Part shown: positions 41,427 to 50,634 of the stretch, piece by piece
How positions within the stretch are numbered: the first letter of the stretch is position 1
How the letters are laid out: the number at the start of each line of letters is the position of its first letter
Source: CAWUIO01 sp963922455
Lineage (GTDB): Bacteria > Bacteroidota > Bacteroidia > Cytophagales > Microscillaceae
DNA: 64,000 bases
Assembly: GCA_963922455.1 (NCBI GenBank)
Contig: CAWUIO010000018.1
Coordinates: 1-64,000 of the forward strand
Direction: 5' to 3'
Notes under the pieces: model-generated
Told to the model about the DNA's origin: nothing
The model's database searches: none
What the model saw: only the letters and a program-made list of their open reading frames with translations
Made by a program: the position numbers and the translations under genes

Positions 41427-43346
41427 TCAAGGTGCCGCGTAAGGTTTGGCAATGGGGCCTAGCTTTTCACCGTGTTGATTTATTTCGTAGCTAATAAGCC
41501 CTCGTGGGGTAATCTCTTGCACAGTTGCCCGGTTATGGTAAAAATTACTGGCGTATTTATATTTTAATGGAATGAGAATTTCGCCTTGGGGATTGATAAA
41601 ACCGTAGCGGTCAATCAGTTTAACCCGGGCCCGGCCGTCGGAAAAGGTTCCGACTTCCTGATAACGGCCAGGAGGGACAATTTCAAACCCCTTTGTATTA
41701 CAATAGCCGTTCATGCCGCCCAAGGATACTTCAATCAAGTCGTAATCTATAGGATGGACCTGGTCATATATCGCCGGCAGAATTTCTTTGCCCCATATAT
41801 CGAGAACGCCCCATTTACCTTTTTTGCGAAAAGGGGCTTTGAAACTATGAAACTCTAAGATTTGGTCGTACATAAAATCACAACTCACGCTTCCCATGTG
41901 ATTGATGACTCCCCATTTTTCACCCAGCTTTACCCGGGCTACTCCTTCGTGAAAAGGGAGGGCTTCATCGTATTGAGGCTGGATCAACACCATTTCCTGA
42001 TCTTCCAGGAAATAGCCCATTTTATTATTTTTGACATCCAATAAGCGAGATACCCCCTCTTGAGATTTGTCTAAAACTATGACCCCTTCGGGCAAAAAGC
42101 TATAATCTCTACGTCCTTTATTATCGTTAAAAATATCCTGGTAATAATTGGAGTTTTTGCTTTTATCTTCCACATGACTCATTATCGGATACTCGACGGG
42201 GAGCACGGCTTTGTAATTTAAGATACCTATCAGGAACAAAGCACTTAGCAAGGTCATGGCAAGAGTAGCCTTAAATAAAGTATTTTGAGATTTTGTATTA
42301 CTCAATAAGCCCGCCGTAGGCATTACGGGGCTTTTACCCGAGAGGATATGTACCTTGGGAGAGGGTTTTTGAACCTGCAAGGGGTTTTGATACTTCTGGC
42401 CTTGAATATTAAAATTGTTAAAAGCAGTACGCCATTCTAAGGCAGATGGGCGAAGTTTTGGCTTAAAGAGACCTTGATCAAAGGTTTTGATAAAAAGTTC
42501 TTGGACTTCTGGGCTTAAGGCCCCAAAGTTTTGATGAGGGGAAGGAATGAGATCTATTTTATCGGCTTTGGAGCCAAAAGGAAATAAGCCAGCTTGTATT
42601 TTTTTCTCGAGAGAGTTTAAATCGTTTTTAGTACTGCTGGGCTTTACGCTAAAAGGATGTAGCCCCAGCAAGATTTTGTAAAAAATAATCCCTAATGAAA
42701 AACTGTCCCAACTAGGATCTAATGTATCGTAATTGGGGTTGATGTGATTGATCTCAGGCGGGCTAAATTCTTGGGTTACCTTATCTGGGCCAAACACAAA
42801 GATGTTATTTTCACTGACCGCCACCGAGTCGGTATCTAGCAAGGAAACGGTTTGGTCTAAGTTTACCTTAAAGTTATCGGGTTTTAAATCACCGTGTACA
42901 TAGCGACGGTCTTGGTGCAATAAACAAATGGCACTGGCTATATGGAAGCAGATCTTCGCTCGGTGTGTTAGGTTATGTGCCTCTTGACGGGTGTATTTAT
43001 GAATCCATTCGGCCGGTAGTCTATTTGAAAGTTTTAAGCTACTCAAATAGGTAAGATCATAAGGGCTTTCGGCCCGGGGCAAAAGGCAACCGGCAAAACT
43101 GTCTTTTTCAAAGAGTAAGGCTTCGGGCCAGAGGACTAAATGATTTTGCTGGGGTGGGGGATAATGAATTAAATACTCAAGTTTAATCCGTCTTTCGGAG
43201 CTTCGTTCGCGGGGGTAAAACACCTTCGCTACCCGATTTCGCCAGCGAATGGGGCTGATCACTTCAAAAACTTCTCCTGATCCTCCTTTGCCTAAAGGGT
43301 GGGGGGCCAGCTTCACCGGTTCTCTCTCGTGAGTATAAAGGTTCAT
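41427..43346 (-). CDS. Membrane-anchored Ser/Thr kinase with C-terminal WG repeats (1)
   Basis: This 639-residue protein has an N-terminal kinase domain: glycine loop LGKGGSGEVFEV (18-29), Lys41 in VAKVF, catalytic loop YVHGDLKPDNFKV (149-161) and a DTD motif (171-173) in place of DFG. A proline-rich linker leads to one membrane segment (about 358-380). The C-terminal 190 residues contain WG repeats (EGVARVKLGEKWGVINHMG, DGRARVKLIDRYGFINPQG) that should lie outside the cytoplasm. It is the last gene of the vWA-kinase-vWA-PP2C-kinase cluster, so it is probably the counterpart of the PP2C phosphatase 109 bp upstream. The ligand of the WG domain is unknown. Confidence 0.9.
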   Translation of the reverse strand: MNLYTHEREPVKLAPHPLGKGGSGEVFEVISPIRWRNRVAKVFYPRERSSERRIKLEYLIHYPPPQQNHLVLWPEALLFEKDSFAGCLLPRAESPYDLTYLSSLKLSNRLPAEWIHKYTRQEAHNLTHRAKICFHIASAICLLHQDRRYVHGDLKPDNFKVNLDQTVSLLDTDSVAVSENNIFVFGPDKVTQEFSPPEINHINPNYDTLDPSWDSFSLGIIFYKILLGLHPFSVKPSSTKNDLNSLEKKIQAGLFPFGSKADKIDLIPSPHQNFGALSPEVQELFIKTFDQGLFKPKLRPSALEWRTAFNNFNIQGQKYQNPLQVQKPSPKVHILSGKSPVMPTAGLLSNTKSQNTLFKATLAMTLLSALFLIGILNYKAVLPVEYPIMSHVEDKSKNSNYYQDIFNDNKGRRDYSFLPEGVIVLDKSQEGVSRLLDVKNNKMGYFLEDQEMVLIQPQYDEALPFHEGVARVKLGEKWGVINHMGSVSCDFMYDQILEFHSFKAPFRKKGKWGVLDIWGKEILPAIYDQVHPIDYDLIEVSLGGMNGYCNTKGFEIVPPGRYQEVGTFSDGRARVKLIDRYGFINPQGEILIPLKYKYASNFYHNRATVQEITPRGLISYEINQHGEKLGPIAKPYAAP

Positions 43347-43455
43347 AACACATACTTTCTCCTGTAAGATAAGGAAATGCTCCGGCTATCGAAAGAAATT
43401 TGAAATATAAAATTATCGAATATTCCTTGCGATGTGCTTTCCAGGTCACTTGGGC

Positions 43456-44304
43456 TTAAGTAGCCATGAGGAGGGTACCTAAGATCATGGTTTTATCATC
43501 AGGCTCATTTTTAAGGGAGGAATTGCCGCCTTGTAAAAATGAGCTCCACTTCGCTTTCATGGCTTCGGGGGCCATCCCTTGTTTTTGCATCTCGTGTAGG
43601 TTTTTTGTCAAGGGTTTAAAAAACTTCTCAAAGGGTTGGTTGGGGTCAATATATTTTTTTGAGGCTTCGTCCCAGACATTACAGACAAAGGAATGGCGTT
43701 CGCAGCCATCCGAAAGAAGGGCAAAGGCTAGGGGAGCTTCGGTGATAAGGGTAGACTGGATGTATTGACTTCTGTGTTCGGGAGCCCAAATCTCTGAATT
43801 GATAAAAACGGTTTCATTGGCGTATTCTCCTTTCCAGGGTTGCATCAAGGCTTTCCACTCCTCTTTTTGGTTACAATAGGCCGCCCGTCCATCTCCAATG
43901 TGCGTGCATAAAATGCCTATGGGGGAAAAAATAACAACAATCAAGGTGGCCGATAGCTCTTTCAAGGGAATTTGCTGTTGCTGGGAGAACTCTTCCAAGC
44001 GAAGATAGATCTGGTGGAGTCCTTCTTGGGCTTGGATATCCCATTCATCTGCCTCAGGGAGACGGTTTTCTTTCATCCAACCTTGTTTTTCCAGGATATC
44101 ACCCCAAATCCGCCAGGTAGTCTGCACGATAAATTCGGAACCAATGTGCGCCTTGGGAGAAGAACCTGCCCCATCAGCGACCACTGCAATGCCCCAGCCA
44201 TTGTCCCAAAGAGCATAGTAGTGGGCATCTTGGCAGGGTATCCCATGTTTGATGTGCGATTGACCTGCTACCGAATCACCGACAAGTACCCAGTTTGTAT
44301 TCAT
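43456..44304 (-). CDS. PP2C-type protein phosphatase of the vWA-kinase cluster
   Basis: This 282-residue metal-dependent phosphatase, from ATG 44304, shows the PP2C metal ligands: CQDAHYY, VVADGAGSSPKAHIGSEF, THIGDGRAAYCN, LLSDGCE and EPDDKTMILG. It would reverse phosphorylation by the neighbouring kinases. An in-frame ATG at 44337 adds 11 residues (PILVGYKFPF) and cannot be excluded. The chosen start begins directly with the family opening WVLVGDSVAGQSH. It lies between the vWA gene (49 bp) and kinase 1. This vWA-PP2C-kinase trio matches the TerY-P triad described for tellurium-resistance-linked systems. Confidence 0.9.
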   Translation of the reverse strand: MNTNWVLVGDSVAGQSHIKHGIPCQDAHYYALWDNGWGIAVVADGAGSSPKAHIGSEFIVQTTWRIWGDILEKQGWMKENRLPEADEWDIQAQEGLHQIYLRLEEFSQQQQIPLKELSATLIVVIFSPIGILCTHIGDGRAAYCNQKEEWKALMQPWKGEYANETVFINSEIWAPEHRSQYIQSTLITEAPLAFALLSDGCERHSFVCNVWDEASKKYIDPNQPFEKFFKPLTKNLHEMQKQGMAPEAMKAKWSSFLQGGNSSLKNEPDDKTMILGTLLMAT

Positions 44305-44353
44305 GAAAGGAAATTTATACCCAACAAGTATAGGCATTAATTATAGGAATGCC

Positions 44354-45028
44354 TCAAATCTCCATCTGTCCCCAGCCGGAAGTATCGGGGAAATAAATTT
44401 TATCCCCTTCATTCGATTTAGTGACGATACCGATGCTATTGCTCAACCATTGGAAAAACTCTATAAAATTAAGCCCTTTGAGCATCATAGGAGGAGTAGA
44501 CGGATGGGCGATTTGTCGTAATACCGTTAAGTTGGCATCTTGCACGCCAATGGGAAAGAAGATAAACTTTTTCTCATTGACCCCTTCGTTGATTTCCATG
44601 GCGAGGCGCTCCATGTTTTGGTCAGAGTCGGGGGTTCCATCGGTAATTAGGATGATGAAAGGGCGATAGTAGGACTGTCCAGTTTCCCGGTACCATTGCT
44701 TGCGACTTTCTACTTTTTGAATGGCCGACTGTACCGCATTGCCCATTTTGGTAGTTCCCCGGGCCTTCATGATGGGCATCACAAATTTATCAATCAAGGC
44801 GGGCTCCTGGATGCATTTTACTTGAGAGTTGAAGGCAATAATGCAAACCTCTAAGCGTTGGGCGGCAATTTCATCATTGCGTACCTGGCGGTGAAATTCA
44901 TCCAAACCGCGGTTGAGCTCACGTATACGTTCGCCCACCATGGAGCCGGAAACATCCAAAACAAGGACACACAAGCATTTTTGTTCAAAATTGTCTGGAG
45001 TTTCGGCGGCAAAGTCGTCAAATGCCAT
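44354..45028 (-). CDS. TerY-like vWA domain protein (1)
   Basis: This 224-residue protein is one von Willebrand A domain with a complete MIDAS metal site: DVSGSM (about 25-30), Thr in GTTKMGNA and Asp in LITDGTPDSD. The domain ends in a short hydrophobic/aromatic tail (FFQWLSNSIG). I start it at ATG 45028, which aligns with the start of its paralogue at 47988; both are then 224 residues long and about 60% identical by eye. TerY-like proteins bind metal and assemble with kinase and phosphatase partners in the TerY-P triad. It lies upstream of the PP2C and kinase 1 genes. Confidence 0.92.
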   Translation of the reverse strand: MAFDDFAAETPDNFEQKCLCVLVLDVSGSMVGERIRELNRGLDEFHRQVRNDEIAAQRLEVCIIAFNSQVKCIQEPALIDKFVMPIMKARGTTKMGNAVQSAIQKVESRKQWYRETGQSYYRPFIILITDGTPDSDQNMERLAMEINEGVNEKKFIFFPIGVQDANLTVLRQIAHPSTPPMMLKGLNFIEFFQWLSNSIGIVTKSNEGDKIYFPDTSGWGQMEI

Positions 45029-45265
45029 AGCTAAAAATAGATAATTGGGTTTATTGGGCTCAAAGCCCGAGCTTCGTGGCAAACATCCCCAAGGATAAAT
45101 CGCCGTTGGATAAAAATATAAAATTTAATTGAACTTGACTAAGTATTTATGGGCGCTTCGTGGCACTAAATGTTAAAATTAGGGTAAAGTAATCACTCAG
45201 AGGACTTCAGGTAAACCAGGAGCATGGTAATTAACACTTTTTAAAAGGAACTTCGGGGCTTGTAG

Positions 45266-47179
45266 CTATTCGGGTACTACCCGTCCGTTGCGATCTATCC
45301 AATAGGTTTCTGTACCCTTACGTACTTGGGCCCGGCCATTGCTAAAAGAAGAAGCATAGTCGTATTGAAAGTCTAAGTGCATAGTACCGGTTTTGTCTAC
45401 AAAGCCATATTTATCCATAATCCTTACGGCAGCCAGACCATCATTAAAGGGATACACAAAGTCATACTGAGCCGGGATGACTACTTTTCCGTTGAAGTCG
45501 ATAAACCCGTACCAGCCGTCAATTTTACAACTGGCCAGTCCTTCCCGAAAATCACCTAAGGCTTCCACATCCAATTTAAAGCGGACATCTCCTTTCCTGT
45601 CTATTATATAAAAATCGGAACCTTTACGGATTAGAGCCTTCCCATTGCTAAACCTTTGGGCATAATCGTAACTGATGGGGGTTATTTCGTGCCCTTGGTC
45701 ATTTATATACCCGTATTTGTTATCAATCTTGACAATGGCGATCCCTTCATTGAAGTCATAAAACGTATCGTACTCCTGAGGACTTAGCTGCGTATTTTTG
45801 GTATCTGTAAGGATATATTTATTATTCTGTTTAAGTGCCCAAACGAGCCCACTGGAGGAATGGTAGACCCCCGAATACACCGGTAATAAGCCTTCAATTT
45901 GTTGGAAAGAACTTTTTTCGGCCAGGGTATTTAGATCACCATACTTATCTTGCATGGCAAGCATCTGGGATTTTTCGTAGGCATTTAAGCCGTAAAATGA
46001 AGCGGCAAACATACCTCCGGTAAAAACTAGGGTAGGTATAATACCCTGATAGGTTAAAAGCTGCAAGGCATGACGCGCCTTTGACTTGGGTTTTTTGCTT
46101 AAAGCCCGGGTAGTTTGCTTGACCGAAGGGCTGGGATGCGGGAGAGAAGCCTTAGTTTTACTTCGGGCAGCAGGGGCCGTAGTTCTTTTACCTAAGAAAG
46201 ATAAGAAATTACGACGGGCCTGGCGTCTGGCTCTTTCCAATCCTTCTTGCCAAGCTTGAGCACTAGGGCGTTTTTCTGGAGCGGTATGTCCAGATTCAAA
46301 ACATTGTAAAAATAGCTCGCGAATAAGCCGGGGGGCTTTTCGGAATGCTTGATGGGGCTCCGGAATAATACTAAAAGCCTTGGCTTGTTGGCCCATCGGA
46401 AACAGACCTTCGGCGATCTTCTGCTCATTGGTAGTCAGATCGGCAAACACTCCCTCGCAAGAGCCGGTATAGGGGTGAATGCCAAAGAGTATCTTATAAA
46501 AAAGCACAGCCATAGAAAAACGGTCCCAGGTTTCGGGGAGCACCTCCGTTTTGAAGTCCAATTGTTTAGATTCGAGGGGACTGTATTCAGGGGTTAGCTT
46601 TTCGGCCGGAAAGAGCAGGTCGCCTTCGTGGGCAATGGCAACGGAGTCCATGTCTACCAAAGAAACTTCACTATCGAGGCCCACTTTAATATTTTCCGGC
46701 TTGATATCTACTAAGGTATAGCGTTGGGTTTGATGTAATTCTTGGATAGCCGAAGCAATGTTGCGGCATACCTCCAAGCGGTTGGCCCAAGCCGCCGGCA
46801 TACTCCGATCAAAGCGGTCTTGCCAAGCTTGATCGAGCCTTTTGGGCAGGCGATAGGCGGATAATACGCTCAGATCTTCGCTTCCCCGGGCTTTTTTAAG
46901 CAAGAAGCCACAGAATCTACCGTTTTTATAAATAATCTTTTCGGGGAAGATAATGCGAAAAGGATCTTGCAGAGAGGGAGCATAACGAATTAAGTATTGG
47001 ATCTTGTCTAAGCGGGCCGAAGCCGAGGAAGCATCCTTGTAAACTTTTACGACATAATTATCCCAGGCGTGGGGTAAGATTACTTCATAGATGAGTCCTT
47101 CGGCCCCTTCTCCCAAGGGAGTGGCACGCACATGGATGTTATCTAACTCTACGGTTTCAAATTGAATGTATGTTTCCAT
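45266..47179 (-). CDS. Membrane-anchored Ser/Thr kinase with C-terminal WG repeats (2)
   Basis: This 637-residue protein has the same layout as kinase 1. The glycine loop is LGEGAEGLIYEV (22-33), the ATP lysine is K45 in VVKVY, the catalytic loop is LVDIKPENIKV (156-166) with Val-Asp instead of the usual Arg-Asp, and DMD (176-178) replaces DFG. A basic Pro/Lys-rich linker (333-370) precedes one membrane segment (about 374-396). Six or so WG repeats fill 440-637 (EGIAIVKIDNKYGYINDQG, DGLAAVRIMDKYGFVDKTG). It lies after vWA protein 2, but there is no PP2C gene between this unit and the next, so it may share the single phosphatase. Confidence 0.9.
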   Translation of the reverse strand: METYIQFETVELDNIHVRATPLGEGAEGLIYEVILPHAWDNYVVKVYKDASSASARLDKIQYLIRYAPSLQDPFRIIFPEKIIYKNGRFCGFLLKKARGSEDLSVLSAYRLPKRLDQAWQDRFDRSMPAAWANRLEVCRNIASAIQELHQTQRYTLVDIKPENIKVGLDSEVSLVDMDSVAIAHEGDLLFPAEKLTPEYSPLESKQLDFKTEVLPETWDRFSMAVLFYKILFGIHPYTGSCEGVFADLTTNEQKIAEGLFPMGQQAKAFSIIPEPHQAFRKAPRLIRELFLQCFESGHTAPEKRPSAQAWQEGLERARRQARRNFLSFLGKRTTAPAARSKTKASLPHPSPSVKQTTRALSKKPKSKARHALQLLTYQGIIPTLVFTGGMFAASFYGLNAYEKSQMLAMQDKYGDLNTLAEKSSFQQIEGLLPVYSGVYHSSSGLVWALKQNNKYILTDTKNTQLSPQEYDTFYDFNEGIAIVKIDNKYGYINDQGHEITPISYDYAQRFSNGKALIRKGSDFYIIDRKGDVRFKLDVEALGDFREGLASCKIDGWYGFIDFNGKVVIPAQYDFVYPFNDGLAAVRIMDKYGFVDKTGTMHLDFQYDYASSFSNGRAQVRKGTETYWIDRNGRVVPE

Positions 47180-47313
47180 TTTAATTTTGGCTCCCTTCTT
47201 TTGGAAAACAGAAAATGGCGTATAAGCATTCCCACCATAGTCTATTTTATAAACGTTGCTTATGGCAAAATAATATTTAAGTACCTAAGGCTTCAAACGC
47301 TTGTTTTGGTCAA

Positions 47314-47988
47314 TTATAAACTGATTTGTCCCCAATTGCCGGCATCGGGAAGATGTATTTGATCCCCTTCGGTCGATTGGGTAATTACGCTCACGCTATT
47401 GCTTAGCCAGATAAAAAAATCGGTAAAATTCAGCCCCCGAAGTTTCATGGGTGGGGTATGGGGGTGAGCGATAGACCTCAGAATGTCCATATCGGCTTCT
47501 TGCACCCCGATGGGATAAAATAAAAACTTCTTTTCATTAACCCCGGCATTGATTTCCATCATCAATTCATTCATATCCTGGTCTAAGTCGGGATCACCGT
47601 CGGTAATCAGGAAAATGAACGGACGATAGTAGGGTTGCCCGGTTTTTCGGTACCAGTTTTTGCGTTCCTGCACTTTTCCAATCGCCTTTTTTACGCCAGC
47701 CGCAAGTTGCGTGGACCCTCCAGCTTTCAAGGCTGGCATGTCCATATTTCGAATCAATGCGGGTTCTTGAATGCATTTTACTTTACTTTCAAAAGTAATA
47801 ATACATACTTCAAGCCGCTCGGCGGCGGTTTCGTTTTTGGTAACCTGGAAATGAAAATTGGCCAAACCCCGGTTCAACTCATCAATGGGCTCCCCATGCA
47901 TGGAGCCCGAAGTATCCAGTACTAAGATGCACAAACACTTTTGTTCGTAATTGTCTGGAGTCTCTGCAAGGAAGTCGCTAACTGCCAT
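47314..47988 (-). CDS. TerY-like vWA domain protein (2)
   Basis: This 224-residue vWA protein is the paralogue of the one at 44354. The MIDAS site is complete (DTSGSM, GGSTQLA, LITDGDPDLD) and the ends match closely (LAETPDNYEQKCLCILVLD and the HLPDAGNWGQISL tail). It is the first gene of the five-gene minus-strand cluster, so the promoter probably lies upstream of 47988. The order vWA-kinase then vWA-PP2C-kinase suggests that one unit arose by duplication and lost or never had the phosphatase. Confidence 0.92.
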   Translation of the reverse strand: MAVSDFLAETPDNYEQKCLCILVLDTSGSMHGEPIDELNRGLANFHFQVTKNETAAERLEVCIITFESKVKCIQEPALIRNMDMPALKAGGSTQLAAGVKKAIGKVQERKNWYRKTGQPYYRPFIFLITDGDPDLDQDMNELMMEINAGVNEKKFLFYPIGVQEADMDILRSIAHPHTPPMKLRGLNFTDFFIWLSNSVSVITQSTEGDQIHLPDAGNWGQISL

Positions 47989-48203
47989 AGACTGATCTTT
48001 ATTGATTAAATATAGTAATTATGACCGAAAAACAGGGTTTCCCAGGGCACAAATTGCTTGGTTTTGGATAAAAAAATTACATCCATAACACATTGAAGAC
48101 TAGAAAGGCCTGCTGCCCAGGAACTTAGCTGTACTCGGTTTTTCTCCAAGTTAAGGGGCGATTTTGAAAATTTTGATGCATTTTTAGGCCAAAACCTTCG
48201 TGT

Positions 48204-48351
48204 GGGGCTTCCCGGCGCAATGTGATTTTTTAGCCCCTGAGCCAGTTTTGTGGCCGCGCCGGTCGGGCTTTCGCTACTCGCTGGCCCGACCCCGGAGCCA
48301 CAGACAGGACAGGCCTATCAGAAAATCTTGTACAACGCCGGGGGCAGCCCC
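48204..48351. repeat. 131-bp structured repeat, copy 9 (chimeric)
   Basis: This locus joins two half-elements. 48204-48285 is a minus-strand start (GGGGCTTCCCGGCGC, arm GCGCCGG, GTCGGGCTTTCGCTACTCGC). It then runs into a forward half with CCCGACCCCGG and ends GCCGGGGGCAGCCCC at 48351, where the last base overlaps the stop codon of the lipoprotein gene. The AGGGATAGAGCGGCC end is missing in both halves. Confidence 0.8.
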
Positions 48352-49409
48352 TATTCTAGAGTTCGGGTATAGGTATAGGTAAGTCCGTCGGGAGTTTGGC
48401 AAACCAATTGCGAGTGGGATTTGTCAAATCGGAGGGTGTAGGCCTCTTCTGACTGGGGGGGATGGGCCAAGATGGTGCGGCCTTTTCGGTCAAATTGGAT
48501 AACCTTCCATTCGGGGCCCGGCTCAAATTGTGAAGGATTGCCAAAACTTAAGAACAGGTTTTCGTGGTATACGTCCAAGTGCAATACAATATTCGTATCG
48601 GGCGATTGGTAACTACCCGATAGATCGGAATAATATTGATTTTGGGTCTCGAAGGTTCCCTTTTCACTTAATTGATAACGCGTTTGGAAGGTTTCTACAA
48701 AATCTTGGCTACCTCCATAGAGCTCGGCATATTTGGAAACTTTACCCGACATCTCAATGTTTAGTTCTTTATCTATCCGGGTGGATGATTGGGTTTCCAT
48801 GTCAACGTACGCGAGCTCTTCGGCTACCAGCATGGCATCCAACATCTGTCCTTGTCGGTTATAATTGGCCAGGTAGGCATAGGCATAGGTGCCTTCTAAA
48901 AAAGTAGGCATACATAAAAACCAAACCGAATAAAAATCGGGATGTAATTGTAGCCGCTTACCATAGGAAAAATTGAGGACTGCAAAGACACTTTCGTCCA
49001 CATTGATAAATCGATTGGCTAAGCCTTCCCGGGTAAGGGCTTGACTCTCGGCATCTCCCCAATACTCCAAAAAAGTAGGAATTTGAGCCTTTTTGGCAGC
49101 TTCGAGAATAAATTCTACCACAATATCGGCGGGCATAGTATCTTTGAGGATTTCTGGGATACGAATCTCGGTGGGGAGGCTCGTATCGGGGAAGTTTTGC
49201 ACAAACTCTCGGAAGACTTTATTGGTGTCTTGGATGGGGGCTTGAGTGTAAGCCAACAATTGGGTCGGGGGACTGTTTTCCTGGGGTTTTGCCTGCGGAC
49301 TACGCGGGTTTGAGCAGGCTCCCCAAAGACAGGAAAGCCCGGCAATAAGCCATATGAAGAAGTATGTCCGGCTGGTGAGGGACATAAAAAGAGAGGGAAA
49401 TATTTTCAT
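48351..49409 (-). CDS. Hypothetical lipoprotein
   Basis: This 352-residue protein has a long basic-hydrophobic leader and a lipobox LWGAC (Cys32 from the first Met, Cys24 from the ATG at 49385, which gives a more usual n-region). The mature protein is acidic and has no motif I can assign. WAxxGDAESQALTREGLANRF-like and NFSYGKRLQLHPDFYSVWFL segments suggest an enzyme-like or binding domain of about 300 residues. Members of this type are scattered in Bacteroidota. It is transcribed alone, and its stop abuts repeat copy 9. Confidence 0.65.
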   Translation of the reverse strand: MKIFPSLFMSLTSRTYFFIWLIAGLSCLWGACSNPRSPQAKPQENSPPTQLLAYTQAPIQDTNKVFREFVQNFPDTSLPTEIRIPEILKDTMPADIVVEFILEAAKKAQIPTFLEYWGDAESQALTREGLANRFINVDESVFAVLNFSYGKRLQLHPDFYSVWFLCMPTFLEGTYAYAYLANYNRQGQMLDAMLVAEELAYVDMETQSSTRIDKELNIEMSGKVSKYAELYGGSQDFVETFQTRYQLSEKGTFETQNQYYSDLSGSYQSPDTNIVLHLDVYHENLFLSFGNPSQFEPGPEWKVIQFDRKGRTILAHPPQSEEAYTLRFDKSHSQLVCQTPDGLTYTYTRTLE

Positions 49410-49570
49410 GTAAAAAGAGAATGGGGTGTCTGCTTGTTGTGGGTTTTTGAACCAGAAAAAGACCTAATACATTTAAATTGAGTACTTTATCTATAAACCC
49501 TACTATTCAAATATAGTATTTTTATTCGGTTTTACTTGTTTTTTGGTGAAATTTTAAGATTTTAACAGCT

Positions 49571-50296
49571 ATGAAAAAGCCCTTTGAAGTGCTTTACGAA
49601 GACAATCATTTAATCCTGGTCAACAAGGCAAGCGGTATCCTGGTGCAAGGGGATAAAACCGGAGATAAGACTTTGGGTGACTACGTAAAGGAGTATTTAA
49701 GAGAAAAATACAATAAGACCGGAGGCGTCTACTTGGGCATTCCCCATCGCCTCGATCGTCCGGTAAGTGGTTTGGTCATTCTGGCCAAAACCTCCAAGGC
49801 CCTCGAGCGGATGAACAAGATGTTCCGCAATCACCAGATAAAGAAGACCTATTGGGCCATTGTAAAGAAAAGGCCCTCTGAAGAAAAGCGGAAACTGGTG
49901 CATTGGCTTATCAAAAGCCCAGAAAAAAATATAGTCAGGGCCCACGACCAGCCCAAGGAAGGCGCCTTAAAAGCCGAGTTGGTGTACCGCACATTAGGGA
50001 GGTTAAACAATCATTATTGCTTAGAGGTGTACCCCATTACCGGACGCCCCCATCAAATACGGGTGCAACTGGCTAAAATGGGCTGCCCGATACGCGGCGA
50101 TATCAAATATGGCTTTTCCAAGCCCAATGAAGACAAAAGCATCCACCTTCACGCTCGGCGAGTCTACTTCGAACACCCAGTTAAAAAAGAAGCCCTCGTG
50201 TGTGTAGCTCCCTTACCCAATACCCAATTTTGGGAGCAGTACCTGAGCTTTGACAGCCGGGATATTCGCGACCCCGAATTGGATAGCCTTTTTTAA
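49571..50296 (+). CDS. RluA-family pseudouridine synthase
   Basis: This 241-residue protein converts uridine to pseudouridine in rRNA or tRNA. The catalytic Asp is in HRLDRPVSGLVILAKT (the family motif HRLDxxTSG with Val-Ser). Other conserved blocks are LYEDNHLILVNKASGIL at the N-terminus, KKTYWAIVKK, and ITGRPHQIRVQLAKMGCPI near the C-terminus. There is no S4 RNA-binding domain in front, so it resembles the shorter RluA/RluC-like group. The target base cannot be deduced. It lies alone between the lipoprotein gene and the TolC operon. Confidence 0.9.
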   Translation: MKKPFEVLYEDNHLILVNKASGILVQGDKTGDKTLGDYVKEYLREKYNKTGGVYLGIPHRLDRPVSGLVILAKTSKALERMNKMFRNHQIKKTYWAIVKKRPSEEKRKLVHWLIKSPEKNIVRAHDQPKEGALKAELVYRTLGRLNNHYCLEVYPITGRPHQIRVQLAKMGCPIRGDIKYGFSKPNEDKSIHLHARRVYFEHPVKKEALVCVAPLPNTQFWEQYLSFDSRDIRDPELDSLF

Positions 50297-50634
50297 GGAA
50301 TCTCCTGAATTTTAAAGTGATTTTTTTAAGTTAAAAGGCAAATTTTGGAGGAAATTTTGGATGTATGTGTTTTTTTTTACTACTTTGCAATGCAAGTTAC
50401 TGGGTATACCTAGTGTTCGGTTTTCAGACAAAAAAATGTACACTGGTGGACATAGGGTTGGCAAGGCTTGCCAAGGGAAAGGTTTCAGGGGGCTTAAAAT
50501 GCCCATTGAGGGGTAATTTTACACAATATTTAGGACTTCGTACCTATGGTATTTAAATTGCCAGGGTTTTGAGAAGGAATAAAGCTTCTTATTTTTTAAA
50601 GTTTGACTCAATAATCACATTACCAATAACCAAA
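50297..50634. other. Leader region of the TolC operon
   Basis: This 338-bp region contains no gene I can support. It has a T-run at 50371-50378, a dyad TTGCA-A-TGCAA at 50385-50395 next to a TACTTTG box, and the palindrome GGCAAGGCTTGCC near 50459. A promoter-operator at 50375-50400 would give a leader of about 240 bases before the TolC start. Confidence 0.45.
50385..50395. promoter_or_regulatory. Dyad TTGCA-A-TGCAA, candidate operator
   Basis: A perfect 5-bp dyad with one central base lies within TACTTTGCAATGCAAGTTA. The TACTTTG part resembles the Bacteroidota -7 box, so a repressor bound here would block transcription of the TolC operon. The regulator is not encoded nearby. Confidence 0.4.

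Noticed and set aside
50365..50556. 63-residue frame in the TolC leader
   Set aside because: It has no recognisable fold, overlaps the probable promoter-operator and leader, and ends without a clear relation to the next gene. It is probably spurious.
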